Made by a program: the position numbers and the translations under genes. A stretch of DNA of 31,663 bases from an uncultured Collinsella sp. (lineage in GTDB: Bacteria > Actinomycetota > Coriobacteriia > Coriobacteriales > Coriobacteriaceae): positions 1 through 31,663 of the forward strand of contig CABUIY010000022.1 of NCBI GenBank assembly GCA_902491765.1, given 5' to 3'. Position 1 is the first letter of the stretch; each line of letters starts with the position of its first letter. This document shows, in pieces, positions 25,201 through 31,626 of this stretch. The notes under the pieces are model-generated. The model saw only the letters and a program-made list of their open reading frames with translations. It was not told the DNA's origin and searched no databases.

Positions 25201-27753
25201 CGCGCGGACGTAATAATCCACACGGTACTCAAAGCGAGCGGTGTAGGTGTGCGGGACGGTCAGATCGACGCTGGCGGGAAGCTTATAGCTTGGGTCGCGG
25301 CTTACGCGCACCTCGAGCGGGGCATCCTCGGTCCCCTTGTTTTCATACCAACCCAAGAAGCGGTAGCCGTCGGGCAGGGTGCCGCCATCGGATAGAGGCT
25401 TATTGTTCACATCGCGTACCTGCACGGTATAGGAGCTCGTTCCATTCTCGCCCGGCTGCACGTCCACATGAGTATTGCCCACGTCAACGCGCTGGGTCAC
25501 ATCACCGAGTTCATCCTGCTCATTGCCTTCGAACACCGTCATGATGTTCGAAACGTAGTCGCTGTACACGGGATAGAAATCGGTGGGACCGACCACGGTG
25601 ATCTCGCTACCCGCAGGATAAAAAGCTCCCTGATTTTTAAGATCTGCCAGCCGAGGAGAGGTAATGGCAGCATAGGCGCCGTTCATGCTCTTATCGTCGT
25701 TCGGCTGCGTGGTCCAGCCGATAAACGTCGCGGTTTTCGACAAGCCGCCGCGATCCGCGGGGGCAGCGGGCGTCAAACCGACGCCATAGCGGTACCAGTC
25801 CGTGGACTGATCGTGTGCCTTGCCGTCTTTCCAATTGAGCGTCTCGCCTTTAACGTTATAGAACAGCACCTGCGCCTCGTATGAAGCGATAAAGAGGTCA
25901 TTGCCCTTGAAGCCCTCACTCTTGGCATGATCCTTGCCGTTGTCGGCAGTGTAGCTAGACGTCGTCTCGTGCTTCGTGTTGTCCTGAACGCGCTTGCCAT
26001 CCTTCACCGCAGCGTCATCGGTCTTGCCGTCAAACCAGCTGTTGTCTTGTCCAATTCGGTTCACACGCACGTCGGGCTCGCGGAACCAGCCCATAAAGCG
26101 GTAGCCGCCGTTCGCCTCGCTCAGCCCCTCAGGCCTTGCAGATGTCTCCTGCTTAAACGTCACCGACGTATCGCCCTGGGCCAAGCCCTGAGCCGTTCCC
26201 GCCAGCACGGCGCTCACGGCAAAGGTGTACGGATCCGTGGTCTTCTGATCAATACCGAGTTTGGTCGCCTCGATTGTCGCGGTGCCCGCGCCGGGAAAAT
26301 CAATCGTCGCCTTAACGCTCTGGCCATGCACGGGGATATTCAGCTTGTAATCCATCGCCCACTCATTGGTGTGCTGGCCACCCAGGGCATCGTCGTTAGC
26401 GGTCGAGCGCATGGTACCGGCACAGAAGTCGTAGTCGTGCTCTTCCCATAGCTCACGCGTGATGTAGCGCTCGTCATCCCACGGACCATAACTGTCGCCC
26501 TTGGTGGTGCCGTCACCGCCAAACGAAGGTATCTTTTTCTTAGCCGCAGTACCCTGGCTGCTGCCTTTTAGGCTCACGCTCGGCTTAAAGTAGCACTCGG
26601 TGATCGTGGCATCGCCCTTGTTGGCGCGCGCAGCAATACCGCCCAAGTTCACGTCGTTTTGAATAATGGGAATCACGGCGATGGGATTGTACTGACGCGA
26701 GCTCAAATCGCCCGCAAAGTGGCTTCGAACGAGCTCGTTGCCCTCTTCAGTTAAAATACGGCCCGCCAGGCCACCCGTCCACGCACGCGTCACGGAAATG
26801 ACGCCCACGTACGACGCGGCATAGCTGTAGCATTGTGCCGTCGAGAAGCAATCGATGACCTTGGCACCACCAGCCATGCAGCCCACAAAACCCGAGGCGT
26901 ACACGTTGTTGCCGCCCAGGGCGCCAACGGCCACATCGTATTTATTGGTGACGTCGGTCATGCCCTTCTCGGCAATCGAGCCATCCTGGTTGCGCGTAGG
27001 CGTCACGCGGCAATACTCGATAGTCGAGTTTTTAACGTAGCCGGCAAACGCCGCCATATACAGGCCCTCGCCACCGATTGCTTGTACGCCCGAAGTCGTG
27101 TTGTTAACGGCGCGGCCACCACGGACCTCGCAGTTGTAGAGGGTGCAACCATCGAGCTCGCCGGCAATCAATCCACCCTCAAAGCCTGCGTTAGTAATAA
27201 CGTTGAGCATGTTGTTGGCGCACGTAACGTGCAGGGTACTCTCCATGACCATGACGTTTTCGAAGCGGGTGTTGACAGCCTTGCCCACGATAATGCCGCC
27301 GCGAAAGTCAGCCCAAATGTTGGCATCCTTGACCAGGAAGTTCTTGATGGTAGCGCCATCGGTCTCGGCAAAAAAGCCCGTATCGCGCTCGGGATCCAAC
27401 ATATTGTTGGCGTAGTCCAGACCTTTAACGGTGTGGTTCTGGCCATCGAAAACGCCCCTAAAGGGATGCTCCTTATTGCCAAAGGAGAGGTGCTTGACCG
27501 TGTTTGAGACGATGGTCTTCATGTCCTCACCATCGAGCTCAATATCGTTATCGAGATAGACGTGCCAATCGCGCGTGTCGCGCTCGCGCGAAAGCGCCAC
27601 GCACGACAAAAAGTCAGCCTCGTTTTTGATGTGGAATTCGGTTTTACCCTCGGCATGCGCCACCGCCGGCAGCACCATAACGCAGCAAAGGGCAATCGCC
27701 GCGACGGCAATCAGCCTGCTGAGCACACCTCGGTTCATGTTCTTAATCTCCAT
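22270..27753 (-). CDS. giant secreted protein, GLUG-like beta-helix plus InlB-like repeats
   Basis: An 1827-residue secreted protein. The signal peptide runs to about residue 36. Residues about 85-420 have GLUG-like beta-helix strands (GVFDGQNHTVKGL, FKNSTIEYC-type turns, GGLIAGELDGCTLYNCEV). From about 480 to 1500 there are many copies of an InlB-like/Flg_new repeat recognised by YRFLGWYE, FIGWTTQP, YDFVGWSR and YPVY-type words. A C-terminal Cna-B-like domain begins near 1685 (HALTIVKRTTDANAMGQTFRFKV) and ends with CVNTRTKDKWVDGG. There is no LPXTG or membrane helix, so attachment must be through partners, probably the LAATG protein. It starts three bases after the upstream stop; a second ATG at 27738 has a closer GGAGA and is an alternative. 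The role is probably adhesin or matrix, by inference. Confidence 0.85.
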   Translation of the reverse strand: MEIKNMNRGVLSRLIAVAAIALCCVMVLPAVAHAEGKTEFHIKNEADFLSCVALSRERDTRDWHVYLDNDIELDGEDMKTIVSNTVKHLSFGNKEHPFRGVFDGQNHTVKGLDYANNMLDPERDTGFFAETDGATIKNFLVKDANIWADFRGGIIVGKAVNTRFENVMVMESTLHVTCANNMLNVITNAGFEGGLIAGELDGCTLYNCEVRGGRAVNNTTSGVQAIGGEGLYMAAFAGYVKNSTIEYCRVTPTRNQDGSIAEKGMTDVTNKYDVAVGALGGNNVYASGFVGCMAGGAKVIDCFSTAQCYSYAASYVGVISVTRAWTGGLAGRILTEEGNELVRSHFAGDLSSRQYNPIAVIPIIQNDVNLGGIAARANKGDATITECYFKPSVSLKGSSQGTAAKKKIPSFGGDGTTKGDSYGPWDDERYITRELWEEHDYDFCAGTMRSTANDDALGGQHTNEWAMDYKLNIPVHGQSVKATIDFPGAGTATIEATKLGIDQKTTDPYTFAVSAVLAGTAQGLAQGDTSVTFKQETSARPEGLSEANGGYRFMGWFREPDVRVNRIGQDNSWFDGKTDDAAVKDGKRVQDNTKHETTSSYTADNGKDHAKSEGFKGNDLFIASYEAQVLFYNVKGETLNWKDGKAHDQSTDWYRYGVGLTPAAPADRGGLSKTATFIGWTTQPNDDKSMNGAYAAITSPRLADLKNQGAFYPAGSEITVVGPTDFYPVYSDYVSNIMTVFEGNEQDELGDVTQRVDVGNTHVDVQPGENGTSSYTVQVRDVNNKPLSDGGTLPDGYRFLGWYENKGTEDAPLEVRVSRDPSYKLPASVDLTVPHTYTARFEYRVDYYVRAYANDEYTNSELLCSVWNEYETPFNDQVGTSYVRENVVHWGSEHVNHGDKNAYRGECAEGYYDSNKRIVAPMSAYSHNVRNDTGADTLKNVLVDTDFPGSGTFDEEKVINALQYTFKPSSDRYSLKFWTLERIGGRWTYLNTPEKKNTVKASINYTSKYRMRAMVTTRVDFYKKDGAVCKETTRHYESNLLQKKSGEEDPHYTYKYPFIYTNDTVDKNSGGDSDNITDPKLTLESSPTDAEMAVTGYKFLGWISTAEVQKDSDVWNYIYDVEGDSFTTSDPDKAEPYLVKPDFKVTQYQDAYPVYAKYDVRYTTNLYRAGFKGTDKVNVPRYDIAPVINADTDPATATVTPDIETTVYKSGGELYKLNKVEIELPNGEVKELDSAGGNSYSYQVEPGGTYTFVAYYSPLAVVYHLNARDVDGKVAQQGDSLGSLKDGMPLPTYNVSDIDAATSAYNVFVGWTETKPAAGSGYVVWSDGLPIVDKNTVVKAPMELYPVYRASAVKVQSNIDANLESPESVRSLSRTDSGDQISLEVKAATEVVGKNGTKYDFVGWSRDYKSDSQYTLMTDDEKYPLEGGEPFEDVTYTAVYKITPYKVCYHGVDGAPIFTATVDSGDDRATGAGFVHNVEVPKVDESGKPVYDNNGNPEMEQKSVAYDPDAYSKIVALLDERAAANGDVRELFLEWRYVPANGAAKSWNEFKGEPVKGDMDLYPVTYRVVANDTSNSAHPVPMTAKLKWLLDPTADNTVNDNADKAPFKVCFAEPFMGTQLTVTVKQASYGPDGSVTEDPVNDKYVSLYSLGSGNGSFDLANRLESKKTGGVEQGAGNAVFNFAPTHALTIVKRTTDANAMGQTFRFKVTKTAEGASPETRMVEVIVDKTQQENGETWYVGSVQFAAPVGDYTVVEDTAWAWRYQGELSTPGKAPGKTAELKISSASSAGDAVVTCVNTRTKDKWVDGGSRAKNVWENGKLKREDLDD

Positions 27754-27756
27754 GGG

Positions 27757-28404
27757 CTAGTTCGCCTCCGGCCAGCCTGCGACGTCGAGCACGTCGAGGA
27801 CGGTATCGTTTGTCTGCTGGTTTTTGGCCTGCACGGCCTGAACGTCGATATCGAGCCTGAACGAACCGTCGCGCGCGGCATCGTGGTAGTCGCCCACAAA
27901 GCGCAGCGAGTCCATGAGGCTTTCCGTCATGGCGCCGGGGTCGAGCATGCCGCCACGACCAGCCAATCCGCGGTAGTAGTACCACCCATCGCCGCCATCG
28001 ATCCACGGGGACCCCTCGCCCGCGTTCACGTGAAAGGCAACGTTGCCCGAGGCATCCGCACTCGTACCGTCGGGTGCCACTGACGTCATGCGCAGACGAG
28101 CGCGAACGTACTCAGGCTGCGTTCCGGCGTTCTCCACGCGCACAATGCGGCTGATGTCAGAGCCCCCGGCCTTGGTGTCGGGATAGTCCCCGTGCTCGTT
28201 GGCCTCAAACGGAATCTCCTCGCCCTGCTCGTTTAGGGTGTATTCGCAGACTCGTACCTTCACGCTGCCAAACGAAAGGACGTTGTTCGCCGGAACCATA
28301 TCAACGGTAAAAGCCAGCGTGCCACACAGGCACGCCAGGGCCAACAGCGCAATCGCGGCAAGCGCCAAGGTGCGTTTCTGATTGTCGGAAAGATTGTTGA
28401 GCAT
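27757..28404 (-). CDS. SipW-type signal peptide protein, second subunit
   Basis: A 215-residue secreted protein with the SipW-type leader (NQKRTLALAAIALLALACLCGTLAFTVDMVPANNVLSFGSVKVRV) and a conserved body (IVRVENAGTQPEYVRARLRM) that matches the TasA/camelysin group. The start is uncertain: neither ATG 28404 nor the TTG at 28416 has a good ribosome site, and I take the ATG. It is separated from the gene upstream by a hairpin (28434-28484) and abuts the giant gene by a three-base gap, so it is probably made in smaller amounts than the first subunit. Its role as a fibre partner is inferred. Confidence 0.75.
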   Translation of the reverse strand: MLNNLSDNQKRTLALAAIALLALACLCGTLAFTVDMVPANNVLSFGSVKVRVCEYTLNEQGEEIPFEANEHGDYPDTKAGGSDISRIVRVENAGTQPEYVRARLRMTSVAPDGTSADASGNVAFHVNAGEGSPWIDGGDGWYYYRGLAGRGGMLDPGAMTESLMDSLRFVGDYHDAARDGSFRLDIDVQAVQAKNQQTNDTVLDVLDVAGWPEAN

Positions 28405-28425
28405 TACGTTCGCCAATCGTCGATC

Positions 28426-28484
28426 AAAGGGGGACCGAGATCCCGACCCGAAAATGGGGATGGGGAGCGGGCCGGGATCTCGGT
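28426..28484 (-). terminator. attenuator-like hairpin within the SipW operon
   Basis: The arms ACCGAGATCCCG (28434-28445) and CGGGATCTCGGT (28473-28484) pair over 12 bp. On the minus strand they are followed by CCCCCTTT. It lies between the TasA-like gene and the rest of the operon. A leaky stop here would make the first subunit abundant relative to the downstream genes. The short T run supports partial termination only. Confidence 0.55.
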
Positions 28485-28497
28485 GGGGGTGGGGCTA

Positions 28498-29211
28498 CTA
28501 CTGGTTCTTAATGGTATTAGCCCAAGTCTTGGCCTGAGTGACGGCGTTGTCAGCAGCGCTGGTGTTGCCGTCCGTCTGGTCGGCTCCGAAGATGTAGGCG
28601 GAAACCTTCATCGTGGGGTTCGTGGCGACCATGGAGCCCTCCAGGGTGCCCGGGAACACAACCTTGCTAAAGAGCTCGCCGGTGTAGACGTCCTCAGTAG
28701 CGCTCTTGGCGGGGAGGGCAACAGGTTTGTCATCGGTAGCACCCTTGGCGTACATGAACAGACCGCTCAGGTACTGGCCGTCGGCAGAGGAGGTCACCTG
28801 TCCATCAACCGGCTTCCAGTTGTCGTTGAGGGCGAAGTACGGGGTGTTCTTGGCAGCGGTGACATCCTTGACCATGGCGTTCTTCACGTAGATGAACACG
28901 TAGGCGTCGTCTGAGCCCTTCGCGATGCCAACGTTCGGGTTCTTATCGGTGCTGGAGCCAGGAACAATCTTGGAGTTGTCTTTCCACTTGGTCTCGAACA
29001 GATAGGCTTTGTCGGTATTATTATCGGTGCCAGGCTTATCGGGCTGGTCGGGATCGGGCTTCTTTTCGGGAATGTTGATGCTGCCCACCGTAAACACGTT
29101 GTTCAGCGTCTGCGTGGCTGTCAGCCATGCATAGGTGCCCACGCCGGCAGCCAGCACCAGCAGCAGCAGGGCGGCAACGATGCCGTAGCGTTTTTTCTTC
29201 TTGTTTTCCAT
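28498..29211 (-). CDS. TasA/camelysin-like major subunit
   Basis: A 237-residue secreted protein with a lysine-rich start and SipW-type leader (MENKKKKRYGIVAALLLLVLAAGVGTYAWLTATQ), then a short Pro/Asp-rich segment (KPDPDQPDKPGTDNN) and a beta-rich body. It is the first substrate gene after the peptidase and precedes an attenuator-like hairpin, the layout expected for a main fibre subunit as in tapA-sipW-tasA of Bacillus. I choose ATG 29211 because AAGGAAG lies just upstream; the longer frame to 29247 overlaps that site. The fibre role is inference from family and gene order. Confidence 0.8.
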   Translation of the reverse strand: MENKKKKRYGIVAALLLLVLAAGVGTYAWLTATQTLNNVFTVGSINIPEKKPDPDQPDKPGTDNNTDKAYLFETKWKDNSKIVPGSSTDKNPNVGIAKGSDDAYVFIYVKNAMVKDVTAAKNTPYFALNDNWKPVDGQVTSSADGQYLSGLFMYAKGATDDKPVALPAKSATEDVYTGELFSKVVFPGTLEGSMVATNPTMKVSAYIFGADQTDGNTSAADNAVTQAKTWANTIKNQ

Positions 29212-29281
29212 CGTTCTCTTCCTTTCGAAAACCGACTTCCCCGGCAACGGCCCTTGCCGCCGCCGACACCTCTCCCTGCTG

Positions 29282-29836
29282 CTATGAACGCCGCTCTCTC
29301 ACATGCGCGCGGGTATGCTTGCCCGCAGGCTCGTCGGGAACCATCCGATCGAGCACTATCGACGCCGCGACCAGCAGCGCCAGAACGGCCACCACAACAA
29401 GCAAACCGGGCATCGTCGTGCAATATGCGTTAACGAAGCCCAGGTAAGGGACACAAAAAGAAACGACGCCGATCACGCGTGAAAAAGGCGTCTGCTCGGC
29501 GTCGTGCATGATGCTTCCATCTGCATTTTTGTTTGCGATTCCCTGCGTGCTGATCGTCTGCGCCACAGGGTCGACCTCGTACACCTGGTGGGTCACTACG
29601 GCGCCGTCCGATCGGTAAAAAGTTGCATTGTCGCCCACGGCAATATCCGATGGCTCAACCTGGCGAACAAACACCATGGAGCCAACGGGAAGCTTGGGCT
29701 CCATAGAGCCCGAAAGCACTGCAAAAGGCGTGTATCCAAATGCGCGGGGAGCAAAAGAAACAACGGCAAGGGCTATGACAAGCGCAAGCGCCAGACTGCT
29801 AAGAAGTGCAATAAAACGTTTGAGTCCGCGAGTCAT
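29282..29836 (-). CDS. SipW-type signal peptidase I
   Basis: A 184-residue membrane serine protease of family S26B, the ER/SipW type, which cuts the leader peptides of TasA-like proteins. A membrane segment (about 8-30) precedes the catalytic Ser44 in LSGSMEP. The second catalytic residue is His83 in VTHQVYEVD, where classical bacterial signal peptidase I has lysine. A C-terminal membrane segment is seen (MPGLLVVVAVLALLVAASIVL). It opens the operon with the three SipW-type substrates, so function and context agree. The ATG at 29836 is preceded only by a weak GGGATGGA. No clear promoter is assigned. Confidence 0.88.
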   Translation of the reverse strand: MTRGLKRFIALLSSLALALVIALAVVSFAPRAFGYTPFAVLSGSMEPKLPVGSMVFVRQVEPSDIAVGDNATFYRSDGAVVTHQVYEVDPVAQTISTQGIANKNADGSIMHDAEQTPFSRVIGVVSFCVPYLGFVNAYCTTMPGLLVVVAVLALLVAASIVLDRMVPDEPAGKHTRAHVRERRS

Positions 29837-30080
29837 CAAAACGATTAATCCATCCCCATCGAGGCCTTATTCGATCCCCTGAAGGGGCAGTCGCTTTCCT
29901 CGGGCACCGCAAGGCACTAAAAAGTGAGTTCGAAAAAAAGCCAATTTGAATTCTTTTCGTAACAAAAACGTTAGCGATGTCCTGCATTTTTATCAAGCTC
30001 TCAGCGCCAAACGCTACCAATTTAGGCGTAAGCGGTCATTTATCCCCATACCGGACTGCCATATCCAATATCTACTACTA

Positions 30081-30117
30081 ACCCCCTACGCATCTTCTTC
30101 ATAGGGGGTCTGTTTTT
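30081..30117 (+). terminator. plus-strand terminator in the sipW upstream region
   Basis: The arms ACCCCCTA (30081-30088) and TAGGGGGT (30102-30109) pair perfectly over 8 bp, then a T6 run follows at 30112-30117. Both flanking genes are on the minus strand, so it ends a plus-strand transcript with no visible coding frame, perhaps an antisense or small RNA. The rest of 29837-30237 has no gene I can support. It is AT-rich and holds the sipW leader and a 10-C tract. Confidence 0.7.
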
Positions 30118-30137
30118 TGAATATCTAAAAGAATGCG

Positions 30138-30147
30138 CCCCCCCCCC
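30138..30147. repeat. 10-base homopolymer C tract
   Basis: Ten consecutive C residues lie about 300 bases upstream of the sipW start. Tracts of this length slip during replication. Here it may tune spacing in the surface operon's promoter region, or it may be neutral. Confidence 0.6.
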
Positions 30148-30237
30148 GACATTAAAACATACTGCCCTATGTCTTATTTATTTTTAACCCCCCTGCGGGT
30201 TTAAGGCAGCCCATTGTAGTTCGCAGCCCATACCTTC

Positions 30238-30530
30238 TGGAAGGCGTGTCCCAATCTTCAGGTCCGGAGTGGGATGCGGTTTCCGCTTGTGACACCGATG
30301 GGAAAGCGCGTCCCACTCCGATCACAAATTCCGGGTCACATTTTCCGCCAAGGCTTCAACCGGAAACCGTGTCCCATTTCTCAGCCGAATACTGGGATGC
30401 ATTTTCCACTGAGCCCCTCAACCGGAAAGTGCATCCCATTCCAAGCCTTGATTCCGGGACATACTTTCCAAGACCCCGCCCATTCGGAAAGCCCGTCCCG
30501 CTCTGAATACATCCGGACATGGAATATCCG
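30238..30530. repeat. tandem hairpin array, 5 units of about 62 bp
   Basis: Units start near 30238, 30300, 30361, 30423 and 30485, with the same alternating half-sites as the arrays at 15706 and 20359. The final unit has a degenerate right half (CATCCGGACATGGAA) almost identical to that of the array at 20359, showing a defined boundary next to the hairpin. Confidence 0.85.
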
Positions 30531-30558
30531 CTTATAAGGCCTTCCATCAATAAAGGGG

Positions 30559-30684
30559 CGCCCGCCCGGCGGCGGAATATAAGGTTTATCGCGAGTTCCG
30601 CACGAGCCGGAGAGCACTTAATGTGCTCTCCGTGCGAGCAGGACTGTAGAGTAGGAAACCTTATATTCCGCCGCCGGGCGGGCG
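30559..30684 (+). repeat. long structured hairpin element, copy 3
   Basis: The arms 30559-30587 and 30656-30684 are perfect 29-bp inverted repeats. The interior has ATCGCGAGTTCCGCACG, apical stem GGAGAGCAC-TTAAT-GTGCTCTCC and GCAGGACTGTAGAGTAGG. Stem sequence differs from copies 1 and 2 with both sides changed together. The following GATGGACCTAGC contains the stop codon of the membrane protein gene on the minus strand. Unlike the others, no T run follows the apical stem. Confidence 0.87.
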
Positions 30685-30703
30685 AAACATTTAGAAGATG
30701 GAC

Positions 30704-31423
30704 CTAGCACTCCTTCTTCATGGCGCTGTAGCCAATCAGCACGGTCCACACGTACGCGCAGGTCTTGGGGATCATGAGCATGCCGATAGCCGGGACAACC
30801 TCGGCCCACAGGACCACGGGAATGTAGAAGCCAAAGCTCAGCACAATGGTGAGCCACATCCAGCGGAAGGCTTCGTCGTTATCTTCCCTGGCACTGCGGT
30901 AAAACAGCACGATGACCATAAGGCCCATGATGGCAAACGGGATGTTGCGCAGGATACCCCATGCAAGCGGGGTCTGGTTGGTGAGCCACTGGTTTTGCGG
31001 CAGCATGCACAGCGCGACACGCATGACGGCCAGGGCAAAGATCGCCACGGTCGTTCCGACGTGGTTCTTCACCTGGTAGCGCTCGCGCCACACGTAGTAG
31101 AGCAGTACGTAGAAGATGGTCATGGTAATCGAGGTAATCCACTTGCCCAGGCCCAGCTGCACGGCATAAGCGTCAAAGCCGGTCGTGCAGAGCGCCAGCG
31201 CGCGGGGGACCAGGTGGAACGAATCACCGGCGCCCAAAACGACCGCCATCCAGCCAAACAGCTGGAACTGACGGTTGCCCTTGCTGCCGCGAATCATGCG
31301 AATGCCGAGGGTAATGACCGTCACCAGATAGACGATGTCGAATAGCGTTTCGAATAAAGCACGCATATATACGTCTCCCTTAATGAATGGTTGCAAACGA
31401 ACGGTTTTGGTTCTTGGTGCCAC
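30704..31423 (-). CDS. multi-pass membrane protein, unknown function
   Basis: A 239-residue integral membrane protein with about seven hydrophobic segments and the polar motif GAGDSFHLVPR after the second. I do not recognise the family with certainty. GTG 31423 has an excellent site (AAGGAGG, six bases upstream). An in-frame ATG at 31366 (MRALFETL) with GGGAGA also works and would give 220 residues starting at the first membrane segment, so both may be used. A TetR-like palindrome lies just upstream, so expression may be repressed. The stop is in the flank shared with hairpin copy 3. Confidence 0.75.
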   Translation of the reverse strand: MAPRTKTVRLQPFIKGDVYMRALFETLFDIVYLVTVITLGIRMIRGSKGNRQFQLFGWMAVVLGAGDSFHLVPRALALCTTGFDAYAVQLGLGKWITSITMTIFYVLLYYVWRERYQVKNHVGTTVAIFALAVMRVALCMLPQNQWLTNQTPLAWGILRNIPFAIMGLMVIVLFYRSAREDNDEAFRWMWLTIVLSFGFYIPVVLWAEVVPAIGMLMIPKTCAYVWTVLIGYSAMKKEC

Positions 31424-31439
31424 GCACCACCTCCTTAAC

Positions 31440-31454
31440 GTGAACGCTGTTCAC
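31440..31454. promoter_or_regulatory. TetR-like operator GTGAAC-GCT-GTTCAC
   Basis: A perfect 6+3+6 palindrome, 17 bases upstream of the GTG start of the membrane protein, overlapping where a promoter would lie. Spacing and size fit TetR-family operators. Confidence 0.45.
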
Positions 31455-31465
31455 TTTCTAACCAT

Positions 31466-31488
31466 AAAAATCCCCGCCTTGCGCGGGG
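31466..31488 (-). terminator. terminator CCCCGC/GCGGGG, minus strand
   Basis: A 6-bp GC stem (31472-31477 with 31483-31488) is followed on the minus strand by ATTTTT. It closes the reading frame that ends at 31492. Confidence 0.65.
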
Positions 31489-31491
31489 CCG

Positions 31492-31626
31492 TTAGTAGAG
31501 GGTTCGGCGCGTAATCTCGAGCGCGGCACTCGGATCGAAATCTTGCCGAATCACGGCAGAGAGCACGAGCGAGAACAGGACCTCGGCAAATTGCTCGGCA
31601 GAAAACTGTGTTAGCGCCGGGCGATT
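31492..31626 (-). pseudogene. possible C-terminal remnant of a TetR-like regulator
   Basis: On the minus strand 44 codons end in TAA and read FSAEQFAEVLFSLVLSAVIRQDFDPSAALEITRRTLY at the end, in the style of a TetR C-terminal helix. There is no start codon, and stops occur in all three frames just upstream (31627-31663), so it is probably a decayed fragment. The upstream edge has a small inverted repeat, GTCAAA-ATAG-TTTGAC. The family call is weak. Confidence 0.3.

Noticed and set aside
29837..29960. Cyclic-di-GMP riboswitch in the sipW leader
   Set aside because: A GC-rich patch near a GCAA word looked suggestive, but the conserved receptor motifs are absent.
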